Shown: positions 24,475 through 32,344 of the stretch, one piece after another
Numbering within the stretch: the first letter of the stretch is position 1
Layout of the letters: every line of letters starts with the position of its first letter
Assembly (NCBI GenBank): GCA_949293325.1
Contig: CASFCZ010000050.1
Span: 1 to 33,138, forward strand
Direction of reading: 5' to 3'
Length of the DNA: 33,138 bases
From: an uncultured Eubacteriales bacterium
GTDB lineage: Bacteria; Bacillota; Clostridia; Lachnospirales; CAG-274
The notes under the pieces: model-generated
What the model was told of the DNA's origin: nothing
The model's input: the letters and a program-made list of their open reading frames with translations, nothing else
The model's database searches: none
Made by a program: the position numbers and the translations under genes

Positions 24475-25428
24475 ATGAAAAAATCAGTATCCTTTATACT
24501 TTCTGCTCTTATGCTGCTTACTGCCTGCGGACAAAATAGTGAGGTGATAACCGAGTCTACTACGGAAAGCACTCAGATTATTGATGAAGAAGCTACTCAG
24601 GAAACAGTAGATGAAACACCGGAGCCTATTATGACACTTGAGGAATATCCAAAAGTGGATGGCTCAACTGCTAACTTGCCTCTTATGGCAGAGGTAATGA
24701 GGAGGGCAACAGGTATCAGTCTTCAGGAGGCGGAGGAGCTTACTACCTGTGATATGACCCCACAGGCGTGGTATAACCTGGCGGAGGGCACATCCGATCT
24801 GCTTCTTGTATATGAGCCTGCTGAGGCAACTAAGGAAAGACTTGAGGAAATAGGTACAGACCTTACATATCAGGCAATAGGCAACGATGCTCTTGTGTTT
24901 ATCGTTAATGAAAATAATCCCGTTGAAAGCCTTACTACAGATCAGCTTAAGGCAATATATAAGGGTGAGATAACCAACTGGAGTCAGGTGGGTGGTAATG
25001 ATGAAGAAATAGTTCCATTCCAGCGCAGTGAGGAAAGTGGCTCTCAAAGTCTGTTTATAAAGCTCCTTATGGAAAATGAGGAACCTATGGAAGCACCTGT
25101 GGAACTTACCCCTGGACTTATGGACGAGCTTATTGATGCCCTTGCAGAGTATAATAATGAGGGAAATGCCATTGGCTTTTCGGTTTATTACTATGCTTCC
25201 TATATGTATACCCAGCCGGGACTTAAATTTATTGCAGTAGATGGTATTACTCCCAATGATGAAACCATAGCAAGCGGAGAGTATCCATTTATAAATCCTT
25301 TTTATGCTGCAATACGCAGTGATGAATCTGAGGATTCACCTGCCCGCAGACTGTATGATTTTGTAACAGGTGAGGAAGGGGTTGCGGCAATGAAAACAGC
25401 GGGATATATCCCTATTGAAAATCGATAA
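24475..25428 (+). CDS. PstS-like substrate-binding lipoprotein
   Basis: A 317-residue lipoprotein (lipobox LLTAC, C18) with a Thr/Glu-rich linker (about 21-50) and a periplasmic-binding-protein fold of the phosphate-binding (PstS) type. Diagnostic segments: DGSTANLPL (62-70), LTTDQLKAIYKGEITNWSQV (about 153-172) and RSEESGSQSLF (184-194), which corresponds to the oxyanion-binding loop of PstS. Phosphate or a related oxyanion is the likely ligand, but short PstS-like proteins can have other roles. No pstC, pstA, pstB or phoU is within the window, so it is an orphan binding protein. Strong ribosome-binding site AAGGAGGG 12 bases after the preceding lipoprotein gene. No terminator was seen after it. 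Confidence 0.85.
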   Translation: MKKSVSFILSALMLLTACGQNSEVITESTTESTQIIDEEATQETVDETPEPIMTLEEYPKVDGSTANLPLMAEVMRRATGISLQEAEELTTCDMTPQAWYNLAEGTSDLLLVYEPAEATKERLEEIGTDLTYQAIGNDALVFIVNENNPVESLTTDQLKAIYKGEITNWSQVGGNDEEIVPFQRSEESGSQSLFIKLLMENEEPMEAPVELTPGLMDELIDALAEYNNEGNAIGFSVYYYASYMYTQPGLKFIAVDGITPNDETIASGEYPFINPFYAAIRSDESEDSPARRLYDFVTGEEGVAAMKTAGYIPIENR

Positions 25429-25460
25429 ATATAAATTTTTTGTATATACATAAGATTGAG

Positions 25461-25489
25461 TTGAAAAGAAAAACTATTTGTGATATATT
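25461..25489 (+). promoter_or_regulatory. Promoter of the [FeFe] hydrogenase gene
   Basis: TTGAAA (25461-25466), 17-base spacer, TATATT (25484-25489), giving a leader of about 45 bases before the start codon. Confidence 0.65.
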
Positions 25490-25537
25490 TATTATGTAAA
25501 TTGTACAAATCATAACCTTATGTTTTTGGAGGGAATT

Positions 25538-27043
25538 ATGAGAGGAATACAAACTCCTATATCGGAAATCAGAAGAAAAATTTTTACACAGATTGCTAAG
25601 ATCGCCTTTGAAAATGATGGTAATATCAATGATGCCATAGAGGCGATACCTTATGCGGTTTCTCCCGGTGACGAGCCATCCTATAGAGAGAGTATATACA
25701 GGGAAAGAGCCATTGCCTCTGAAAGGGTAAGACTTGCTATGGGTATGTCCTTGCGCCCACAGGACAGACCTGTACACGTTACGGCAGGTCTGGAGGAGAG
25801 TAATATAGCAGAGCATTACTATGAGCCACCACTTATGCAGGTGATTCCATCTGCTTGTAACAAGTGTGAGGAAAACATCTACCGTGTTTCCAATATGTGT
25901 AAGGGATGTATTGCCCATCCATGTATGGAGGTCTGTCCGAAGGACGCCATTTCAAGGGTAAACGGTAAGGCATTTATTGATGAAAGCAAGTGTATCAAGT
26001 GTGGAAAGTGTAAGTCAGTATGTCCATATGATGCTATTTCAAAGCTTTTAAGACCATGCCATGAGGCTTGTGGTGTAAATGCCATTGAATCTGACGAACA
26101 GGGCAGGGCACGTATTAATATTGATAAGTGTGTTTCCTGTGGTATGTGTATGGTTAGCTGTCCATTTGGTGCCATAGCCGATAAGTCGCAAATTTTCCAG
26201 CTTGCAAGAAGTCTTAAAAAGGGTGACAGAATAATTGCTGAAGTTGCTCCTGCCTATGTAGGTCAGTTTGGCGAAAATACAACCTCAGGTCAGGTGAAGG
26301 CTGCACTTCTTGCCCTTGGCTTTGCTGAGGTAAAGGAGGTTGCCCTTGGTGCGGATATTGGTGCTGTTGCAGAGGCTAAGCATTATGCGGAACACGTTGC
26401 TACAGGTGAGCTTCCATTCCTGCTCACATCCTGTTGCCCATCCTGGTCCATGCTTGCAAAGACACAGTTCCCTGAGATGATAGAGAGTGTTTCCAGAGAG
26501 CTTACTCCAATGGTAGCAACTGCAAGGAATATTAAACACCACAATCCTGATGCAAAGGTTGTATTTATAGGACCATGTGCGGCTAAAAAGCTTGAGGCTA
26601 CAAGACATAGTGTAAGAAGTGATGTTGACTTTGTTATTACCTTTGAGGAGCTTGCAGCCATGTTTGATGCCAAAGATATTGTACCTTCCCAGATGGAGGC
26701 AACAGAGGAGCTTCAGGATGCAACAGCAGCCGGTCGAGGCTATGCAGTTGCAGGTGGTGTAGCTGAGGCTATTCAAAAGTGTATCAATGAATATTACCCT
26801 GATGTAGAAGTTAAAATTCAGCATGCAGAGGGTCTTGCTGACTGTAAAAAGATGCTTACACTTGCCAAGCTTGGCAGACTTAACGGCTATATGATAGAGG
26901 GCATGGGTTGTCCGGGAGGTTGTGTTGCAGGTGCAGGTACTATACTGCCTATTGCCAAGGCTAAGCAGCAGGTAGTTAAGGCGAAAAATGACAGTGAGGA
27001 GAAGGTTCCTGACAAATCGGTAATTGATGTTGATTTAAGCTGA
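25538..27043 (+). CDS. Monomeric [FeFe] hydrogenase, group-B-like
   Basis: A 501-residue cytoplasmic protein with N-terminal iron-sulfur domains and a C-terminal H-cluster domain. Ferredoxin-type Cys clusters: CNKC and CKGC near 107-124, then CIKCGKCKSVCP (152-163) and CVSCGMCMVSCP (198-209), so at least two and probably three 4Fe-4S clusters. H-cluster motifs: L1 TSCCPSW (297-303), L2 GPCAAKKLE (345-353) and L3 EGMGCPGGC (454-462). Expected cluster ligands are C300, C347, C458 and C462, with C299 as proton relay. The L2 motif starts GPC rather than MPC as in group A enzymes, which fits group B. The physiological role of group B is unsettled. No hydE, hydF or hydG maturase gene is in the window. 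The start is the ATG after GGAGGG; an ATG at 25520 lacks a ribosome-binding site. Confidence 0.9.
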   Translation: MRGIQTPISEIRRKIFTQIAKIAFENDGNINDAIEAIPYAVSPGDEPSYRESIYRERAIASERVRLAMGMSLRPQDRPVHVTAGLEESNIAEHYYEPPLMQVIPSACNKCEENIYRVSNMCKGCIAHPCMEVCPKDAISRVNGKAFIDESKCIKCGKCKSVCPYDAISKLLRPCHEACGVNAIESDEQGRARINIDKCVSCGMCMVSCPFGAIADKSQIFQLARSLKKGDRIIAEVAPAYVGQFGENTTSGQVKAALLALGFAEVKEVALGADIGAVAEAKHYAEHVATGELPFLLTSCCPSWSMLAKTQFPEMIESVSRELTPMVATARNIKHHNPDAKVVFIGPCAAKKLEATRHSVRSDVDFVITFEELAAMFDAKDIVPSQMEATEELQDATAAGRGYAVAGGVAEAIQKCINEYYPDVEVKIQHAEGLADCKKMLTLAKLGRLNGYMIEGMGCPGGCVAGAGTILPIAKAKQQVVKAKNDSEEKVPDKSVIDVDLS

Positions 27044-27058
27044 TAAATAGGATATAAT
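27030..27058 (+). promoter_or_regulatory. Promoter of nudC, overlapping the end of the hydrogenase gene
   Basis: TTGATT (27030-27035), 17-base spacer, perfect TATAAT (27053-27058). Transcription would start near 27065, so the hairpin at 27072-27103 forms the first structure of the nudC leader. Confidence 0.7.
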
Positions 27059-27071
27059 AAATAAAATGATT

Positions 27072-27103
27072 AAATGTCGCAGATAATATTCTGCGGCATT
27101 TTT
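27072..27103 (+). terminator. Hairpin terminator after the hydrogenase gene, within the nudC leader
   Basis: Twelve-bp stem AAATGTCGCAGA (27072-27083) with TCTGCGGCATTT (27090-27101), one G-T pair, loop of 6 bases and TTTTT at 27099-27103. It ends only 15 bases before the nudC start codon, just ahead of its ribosome-binding site AGGAGG. Confidence 0.85.
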
Positions 27104-27118
27104 GCTAGGAGGTTGTTT

Positions 27119-27955
27119 ATGATACAGGATATTGCACCCCATAAATACCATGTTGCCTTTGAGCAGTGTGAGCCTACCAAGGAGGACATACTCCTTGTAT
27201 TCAAAGGCGATGAACTGCTTGTACGTGAAGCGGAAGGAAGGACCTGGTTTCCGGCTGTAGGTGAACTGAAGGGACTTCCTGAAGAAACCCCCTTCCTTTT
27301 CAGGATAGATAATACAAATCTGTTTATGACAGAGGTGGAAAATACGGACTTTGAGGGTTGGCATTTTGTTAAACAAGAGTATTTCAGATCCGTATATCCT
27401 AAATGGAAGGCTTTTGCAGGGGCAACTGCCATACAGATACACCGTTGGTATGAAAATAACCGGTTCTGTTCCCGCTGCGGTGGCACTATGCACAGGGGAT
27501 CCACAGAGAGATCTCTTATCTGTGACAGCTGCGGCAGAACGGTATATCCCAGCATTGCCCCCTGTGTAATAGTTGCCGTTACTGACCATAATCGTATTTT
27601 GCTTACAAGATATAACAAAAAACACAGTAAGTACACACGTTTTGCCCTTGTGGCAGGCTATGCGGAAGTTGGAGAAACCCTTGAAGATACCGTGAGACGG
27701 GAGGTCTTTGAGGAGGTGGGACTCAGGGTTAAAAATATAACCTATTACAAAAATCAGCCATGGTCCTTTTCCGACACCTTGCTTATGGGCTTCTTTGCAG
27801 AGCTTGATGGCAGTGACCGAATTATAAGGGATGAAAACGAACTGTCTGAGGCGGTTTGGTTTGAAAGAAATGAAATACCTGAGTATGATTCCCTTATCAG
27901 CCTTACAAATGAAATGATTGAATATTTCAGAACAGGAAAACAGGCTTTTGTTTAG
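27119..27955 (+). CDS. nudC: NAD(+)/NADH pyrophosphatase NudC (Nudix)
   Basis: Cleaves NADH to NMNH and AMP; some NudC enzymes also remove NAD caps from RNA 5' ends. The 278 residues show an N-terminal NUDIX-like domain, a zinc ribbon (C117, C120, C135, C138), and a perfect Nudix box: G180, E186, R194-E195, E198-E199 and G201 in GYAEVGETLEDTVRREVFEE. The NudC-specific SQPWPFP motif is present as NQPWSFS (212-218), a slight variant. The start is the ATG after AGGAGG; an upstream in-frame TTG at 27074 would place the start inside the terminator hairpin. It has its own promoter in the end of the hydrogenase gene. Confidence 0.93.
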   Translation: MIQDIAPHKYHVAFEQCEPTKEDILLVFKGDELLVREAEGRTWFPAVGELKGLPEETPFLFRIDNTNLFMTEVENTDFEGWHFVKQEYFRSVYPKWKAFAGATAIQIHRWYENNRFCSRCGGTMHRGSTERSLICDSCGRTVYPSIAPCVIVAVTDHNRILLTRYNKKHSKYTRFALVAGYAEVGETLEDTVRREVFEEVGLRVKNITYYKNQPWSFSDTLLMGFFAELDGSDRIIRDENELSEAVWFERNEIPEYDSLISLTNEMIEYFRTGKQAFV

Positions 27956-27985
27956 AAAATATTATCATTGATGGAGGGTGTTATT

Positions 27986-28516
27986 ATGGATCTTTTTAAA
28001 CAGTTAAAATGGAATTCTATTTTACTTTCGGCACTTATTGCCCTTATAGGGCTTATTGTGCTGTTCAATCCATCGGCGGCGGTAATTTCCCTTTGTTTTG
28101 TTATTGGTGTACTTATGTTGATTATTGGTGCAGGGATGCTTTTATTAGGCTCTTATTTTAAGATGCCCGGGAGAAATATATGGTTGGTACTTATTGTTTT
28201 GGGCTTTATTATTATTGTTCTGCCTGAACTTTTCGCTAATTTTGTAAGTCTGTTTTTGGGATTGATTATTCTTATCTATGCCATTGCAAGTATACGTGAG
28301 GCAACGGAAAACAAGACTATGGGATACAGACACTGGTACCTTGGTTTTATAATCGGTATAATCACACTGGTGCTTTCAGTCTTAGTTCTTCTTAACCCCT
28401 TTGAGTCTGCTTCGGCGGTGATGATGCTTGCGGGAGCAAGTATGCTGGTGCATGGTATAAGTAACATTATATCCATTCTTGTTATAAGTAATGATATAAA
28501 CCGAATGATGAGGTAA
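27986..28516 (+). CDS. DUF308 (HdeD-like) membrane protein
   Basis: A 176-residue integral membrane protein with about six hydrophobic helices, arranged as two similar halves: each has a segment of the form I-x-x-L-I-x-L-N-P followed by small residues (GLIVLFNPSAAVISLCFVIG near the N terminus and VLVLLNPFESASAVMMLAG in the second half). This tandem pattern is typical of DUF308/HdeD-like proteins, named after the E. coli acid-resistance membrane protein; the molecular function is unknown. The start is the ATG after GGAGGG at 27974; an in-frame ATG at 27968/27971 overlaps that site. It lies 30 bases after nudC and is probably on the same transcript. Confidence 0.85.
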   Translation: MDLFKQLKWNSILLSALIALIGLIVLFNPSAAVISLCFVIGVLMLIIGAGMLLLGSYFKMPGRNIWLVLIVLGFIIIVLPELFANFVSLFLGLIILIYAIASIREATENKTMGYRHWYLGFIIGIITLVLSVLVLLNPFESASAVMMLAGASMLVHGISNIISILVISNDINRMMR

Positions 28517-28588
28517 CAGTCTGTAGTTACATACAGGTGTTGGTAAAATATTACGTAATTTTGTAAATGAATATTTAAGCTTTTTCCT

Positions 28589-28616
28589 TTGTAAACTCTG
28601 TAAAACAGGGTATGAT
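28589..28616 (+). promoter_or_regulatory. Promoter with dyad in spacer, upstream of the amidohydrolase gene
   Basis: TTGTAA (28589-28594) and TATGAT (28611-28616), spacer 16. The spacer is filled by an inverted repeat ACTCTGT (28595-28601), AAA, ACAGGGT (28605-28611), with one mismatch. A protein dimer bound there would block RNA polymerase, so an operator is plausible. Confidence 0.5.
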
Positions 28617-28644
28617 ATATGTATAGCATGGCAGGAGGTTTAAA

Positions 28645-30138
28645 ATGAAAAGGCTGTATTATAACGGAAATATCATTACAATGGAGGGAGATGCCCCAAA
28701 GGCTGTTTTAACTGAAGATGGAATAATAAAGTCAGCGGGGAACATGGAGGATTTTGCCACAACAGAGGCAGAGAGGATAAATCTTAACGGTAATACCCTT
28801 TTGCCTGCCTTTATTGATGCTCACAGTCATCTATCTGCCTATGCCGCCTCCTTTGTACAGGTCAGACTTAATAACTGCACCTCATTTGCAGAGATAGGTG
28901 AGGCCGTAAGAAATTTTATTAATGAAAATAAAATAACCCCAGGAGAATGGGTAATAGCCACTGGTTATGACCATACTGGCCTTAAGGAGGGAAGACATCC
29001 TGACAGGATCTTCTTGGATAAAATATGTCCGGGTAATCCCCTTTTGGTACAACATATTTCCGCTCATATGGGTGTGTTTAATTCATTGGCAATGGAGAGA
29101 CTTGGTATTAGTGGCAGCGGTTATTTGGAGGAAGAAAAATTTGTTGATACAATAAAAAGAGTACCCCAGCCAAAGTCCCTTGAAAATGCCTATAAAAGGG
29201 CACAGGAAGCCTATGCCTCCTATGGTATAACCTCTGTTCAGGAGGGAATGTTTCCTAAGGAACTGACAGAAATTTATAAGGGTTTACAGGGGAAACTAAA
29301 ACTGGATGTTACCGCCTATGTTGAGCCAAAGTCAGGGGAGGCTGTTTACAGTGCCTTTCCTGAAAGTAACGGTAAATTTCATGATGGGTTCAGGCTTGGG
29401 GGATATAAAATATTTTTAGACGGTTCTCCCCAGGCAAGGACGGCATGGCTTCGTCGTCCCTATGAGGGCAGTAGTGAGGTTGGAAAACCTACAATGACAG
29501 ATGAGGCCGTACTATCGGCAATGGAGTTGGCAGTCAAAAACAGGCGCCAAATACTTGTCCATTGCAATGGTGACAGAGCGGCACAGCAGATGATTGACTG
29601 CGGAAAACACTTTCCTGATTTAAGCAGAATAAGACCTGTTATGATACATGCACAGCTCCTTGCACCGGATCAGATGGAGGAGATTAAAAGGGTGGGAATA
29701 ACACCATCATTTTTCATAGGGCATATTTATTACTGGGGTGATGTCCATATCAGAAACCTTGGTATGGAACGGGCATCCCGAATAAGCCCTGGGGCTTCGG
29801 CACTTAAAAGGGAAATTAAGTTTACCTTTCATCAGGATACCCCTGTTACAGAACCGAATATGCTTCACTCTGTTGCCTGTGCCGTAAACAGGTATACAAG
29901 TTCAGGTATATTGCTTGGGGCTGAAGAAAGGATATCTGTTTATCAGGCACTTAAGGCTGTTACTGTAAATGCTGCATGGCAGTATTTTGACGAAAATATA
30001 CGTGGCAGTATAAGGGCTGGTAAAAGGGCAGACTTTGTAATACTTGATAAAAATCCACTTATGGTTTCACCGGATAAAATTGCTGATATTAAGGTAATTA
30101 AAACCATAAAGAGTGATGAGGTTATATTTGAAAAATAA
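28645..30138 (+). CDS. YtcJ-type amidohydrolase (amidohydrolase 3 family)
   Basis: A 497-residue metal-dependent hydrolase of the YtcJ group; the substrate is unknown. Family features in order: N-terminal beta sandwich (MKRLYYNGNIITM), metal-binding FIDAHSHL (about residue 56-63), ATGYDHTGLKEGRHPDR, the segment GYKIFLDGSPQARTAWLRRPY, metal-binding His in ILVHCNGDRAAQQ, IHAQLL, and the C-terminal catalytic region FHQDTPVTEPNMLHSVACAV ending in RGSIRAGKRADFVILDKNPL. The length is a little under the family's usual 520-550. It is a single-gene unit with its own promoter (possible operator) and a very strong terminator. No transporter gene lies beside it. Confidence 0.9.
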   Translation: MKRLYYNGNIITMEGDAPKAVLTEDGIIKSAGNMEDFATTEAERINLNGNTLLPAFIDAHSHLSAYAASFVQVRLNNCTSFAEIGEAVRNFINENKITPGEWVIATGYDHTGLKEGRHPDRIFLDKICPGNPLLVQHISAHMGVFNSLAMERLGISGSGYLEEEKFVDTIKRVPQPKSLENAYKRAQEAYASYGITSVQEGMFPKELTEIYKGLQGKLKLDVTAYVEPKSGEAVYSAFPESNGKFHDGFRLGGYKIFLDGSPQARTAWLRRPYEGSSEVGKPTMTDEAVLSAMELAVKNRRQILVHCNGDRAAQQMIDCGKHFPDLSRIRPVMIHAQLLAPDQMEEIKRVGITPSFFIGHIYYWGDVHIRNLGMERASRISPGASALKREIKFTFHQDTPVTEPNMLHSVACAVNRYTSSGILLGAEERISVYQALKAVTVNAAWQYFDENIRGSIRAGKRADFVILDKNPLMVSPDKIADIKVIKTIKSDEVIFEK

Positions 30139-30175
30139 AGCACGGTGCGGAATGATTTTCCGCACCGTGCTTTTT
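30137..30175. terminator. Bidirectional terminator between convergent genes
   Basis: A 16-bp perfect stem, AAAGCACGGTGCGGAA (30137-30152) with TTCCGCACCGTGCTTT (30158-30173), loop TGATT. It is followed by a T-run on the + strand, and read from the - strand it is followed by TTTATTTTT, so it can end both the amidohydrolase and the pectate lyase transcripts. It is the longest perfect stem in the window. Confidence 0.93.
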
Positions 30176-30190
30176 ATTCGTATTCAGTTT

Positions 30191-32323
30191 TCATTTAAAC
30201 ACGTTATATATTACTTCGCCTGGTATCTTATCACTATATACCATATCAAGAATATAATTGGTTTTTTCTTCTACCTCAGCTCTCAGTTCGGCTTCCTTAG
30301 CAACTGTAGGAGTAGTAAGATTAAGGTCGCCGGGAGCATCTGACTGTCCGCCGTCAAAGCTATAGAATACACCTTCCATGGAGTATGCTGTCATTTTGTC
30401 CATCCAATAGTTCTGACCGTTGTCAAAGCTCAGAGCATTTACTATATCATAGCCTGCACGACCATTGTTCTGGTCAAAGCCCTTGGCAGGCTTCTGATTA
30501 GGTGTATTTCTATGGTCAAAGGCTATACAGTTCTTAATATATCTGTAGGAGCTTGTTGGGGTCTCTGCAGAACCGAATTTGAATCCGTTAGGATTACCTG
30601 CCCAGTTACTGCTGTGTATATTGGAGTAGGAGTTACTTGTACCTAAAAGATGTACCGTAAGCTGAGGCCAGCTTGTAACGGTGTGGTTATTATACTTTGT
30701 CTCAAAGTCAGGATCCTGTTCCAATATAGCCTCTACATATACAAGGTTTTTATCAAGAGGATTACCCTTGCTGTAGTCCTCCTCACCTGTAAATACAGAT
30801 GGGTTGCCGTTATTCCATGCAACACATTCTTCATAATATACATCACCTATGTATCCGCCTTCAGATACTCTGTCATAGCTGTCCCAGCCGTCATCAGAGT
30901 TTTCCCATGCACGGCAGTTGTAGAATTTATTGTCAGTTCCTGCTGCCAGCTTAACTGAGAAACCGTCTGCATCGCCGCCGTTTTTCTGTATAAGGTCTGC
31001 ATTTCGGTAGCTGTCTACATAACGGAAGGTGTTATAAGCGCCACCCTTGGTGATGGAAACACCGGAGTTGTTATTGTATCTGAATACACAGTTTTCAAAT
31101 GTGTTGTGTGAGCCTGTAATTCTTATACCGCAGTCACCTGCTTTTTGTATAATAACATTTTTAAAGGTGTAATAACTGCCGCTTAATCTGAAGCCCGAAC
31201 CACCTGAGCCGGAGCTTGTCCTTGAGTCACGCAGAGGTGAGAAGTCAAGGATGGCAGCTGTGCCGTCTGCATTAGTCAGACCATAGACCTCTACATTGGC
31301 ATTTGATGTACCAAGGGAAATACTTTCGTCACACATAATAGTACCCTGTATGTAGATTTTATTATTGCTCTTAGCAAGTTCCTTCTTAAGGTCTGTAAAG
31401 TTATCTACTACAACACCGTCTGATGTATCACCGTCAAAGGTAGTTGTTTCGGTAGTAGTTTCTGTGGTAGTTTCCACATCGCCTGTACCTGTATAAGTAA
31501 GTCTGTAAATATTTATGTTGCCTGCTCCGCCATAAATATAATATCTGCCTCCGGTATTAAGGGTTACAGTAGCTATGGCAGGGGCATCCCCTGACATAGG
31601 TGCGCTTATTGTATCCACAACCCTGCCGTTAGACTGTGCAATGGTAATATTTCTTACCTGTGTTGCATTGGAGGACCTTGCAACAATATAAAGTGTGCCT
31701 CCTGTAGGTGCGTCAAAGTATATACTTGCTGCTGTAAGGCTGCCTGTTCCGTTCAACTGAAGGTGCTGGGTATATGATGTACCGTCAGCTTCTGCTTCGG
31801 AAGCTCCTACCTTATATCTTGCCTGAATGGTGAAAGCTCCCTCTGTTATGTTTGACTGACCGTCTGCTATAGGAGTAAGGTCGTTTGCGTTTAGGTCATA
31901 ATATGCAGAGGTGGAAATCTCAGTAGATCCCTCTGTGGTAGTTTCTGTTGTGGTTTCTGTAGTAGCTATAGTTGTGGTTTCTGTGGTAGCCTCTGTTGTT
32001 GTCTGTGTAGTTGACTGGGTGGTATCCTCATCATCCTCACATGGGAATGTGATATCAAATAATACATGCTGTAATATATACGCAGCATCTTCAGAAGATA
32101 CATAACCGTTACCGCTAACATCTGCCAGCTCTGTGTCAAAGTCCGGAGTCAGTGATGGATCAAGAAGATAGGCAAGAACCGTTGCCGAATCGCTTGAGGT
32201 TATGGTGCCGCTTTTGTCCACATCACCGTATGCATAGCCGCTTTGTGTGGCTGCACTTATGTTAATGCAACCTATCAGCACAAAAGCTGCCATAAGAACG
32301 GCTGTAAATCGTTTCTTTAACAT
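30191..32323 (-). CDS. Secreted dockerin-bearing pectate lyase, PL9 family
   Basis: A 710-residue extracellular enzyme. Order: signal peptide (about 1-25), type I dockerin (about 32-90) with two calcium loops GDVDKSGTITSSDS (33-46) and ADVSGNGYVSSEDA (67-80), Thr/Glu-rich linker (about 99-136), a strand-rich module with carbohydrate-binding character (about 141-278), a second Thr-rich linker (about 284-296) and a PL9 parallel beta-helix (about 303-665). PL9 calcium residues are D453, D477, D478 and D481 (in DADGFSVK and NSDDGWDSYD), with the same spacing as in Dickeya Pel9A. The likely catalytic lysine is K582 in NPNGFKFG, followed by the family string KGFDQNNGRAGYDIVNALSF. PL9 cleaves pectate or rhamnogalacturonan by beta-elimination. 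The dockerin implies attachment to a cellulosome scaffoldin, none of which is in the window. A strong ribosome-binding site (AAAGGAGGT) precedes the ATG. Confidence 0.92.
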   Translation of the reverse strand: MLKKRFTAVLMAAFVLIGCINISAATQSGYAYGDVDKSGTITSSDSATVLAYLLDPSLTPDFDTELADVSGNGYVSSEDAAYILQHVLFDITFPCEDDEDTTQSTTQTTTEATTETTTIATTETTTETTTEGSTEISTSAYYDLNANDLTPIADGQSNITEGAFTIQARYKVGASEAEADGTSYTQHLQLNGTGSLTAASIYFDAPTGGTLYIVARSSNATQVRNITIAQSNGRVVDTISAPMSGDAPAIATVTLNTGGRYYIYGGAGNINIYRLTYTGTGDVETTTETTTETTTFDGDTSDGVVVDNFTDLKKELAKSNNKIYIQGTIMCDESISLGTSNANVEVYGLTNADGTAAILDFSPLRDSRTSSGSGGSGFRLSGSYYTFKNVIIQKAGDCGIRITGSHNTFENCVFRYNNNSGVSITKGGAYNTFRYVDSYRNADLIQKNGGDADGFSVKLAAGTDNKFYNCRAWENSDDGWDSYDRVSEGGYIGDVYYEECVAWNNGNPSVFTGEEDYSKGNPLDKNLVYVEAILEQDPDFETKYNNHTVTSWPQLTVHLLGTSNSYSNIHSSNWAGNPNGFKFGSAETPTSSYRYIKNCIAFDHRNTPNQKPAKGFDQNNGRAGYDIVNALSFDNGQNYWMDKMTAYSMEGVFYSFDGGQSDAPGDLNLTTPTVAKEAELRAEVEEKTNYILDMVYSDKIPGEVIYNVFK
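31440..31477 (-). repeat. Short Thr-rich linker repeat (second linker)
   Basis: Tandem near-copies of a triplet-based unit coding for repeated Thr-Glu-Thr-Thr (linker at about residues 284-296). It joins the carbohydrate-binding-like module to the PL9 domain and uses the same codon pattern as the longer linker. Confidence 0.7.
31915..32026 (-). repeat. Long Thr-rich linker repeat (first linker)
   Basis: Imperfect tandem repeats, visible on the + strand as recurring GTGGTTTCTGT/GTAGTTTCTGT, coding for about 38 residues of Thr with regular Glu. It links the dockerin to the strand-rich module and is a candidate site for length variation by slippage. Confidence 0.75.
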
Positions 32324-32344
32324 AAAATACCTCCTTTGGTATAT

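Noticed and set aside
26285-26824. Long reading frame on the - strand (179 codons) inside the hydrogenase gene
   Set aside because: It lies wholly within a well-supported gene with intact active-site motifs, and its product is Cys/Asn-rich without any recognisable domain; it is a shadow of codon bias.
27035-27636. Two overlapping - strand frames of about 190 codons opposite nudC
   Set aside because: Both oppose a gene with a complete zinc ribbon and Nudix box, neither has a convincing ribosome-binding site or domain.
31911-32105. + strand frame with Val/Ser repeats, and the repeats themselves as a CRISPR-like array
   Set aside because: The repeat is a triplet-based Thr/Glu linker in the dockerin lyase gene on the - strand; there are no unique spacers of constant length.
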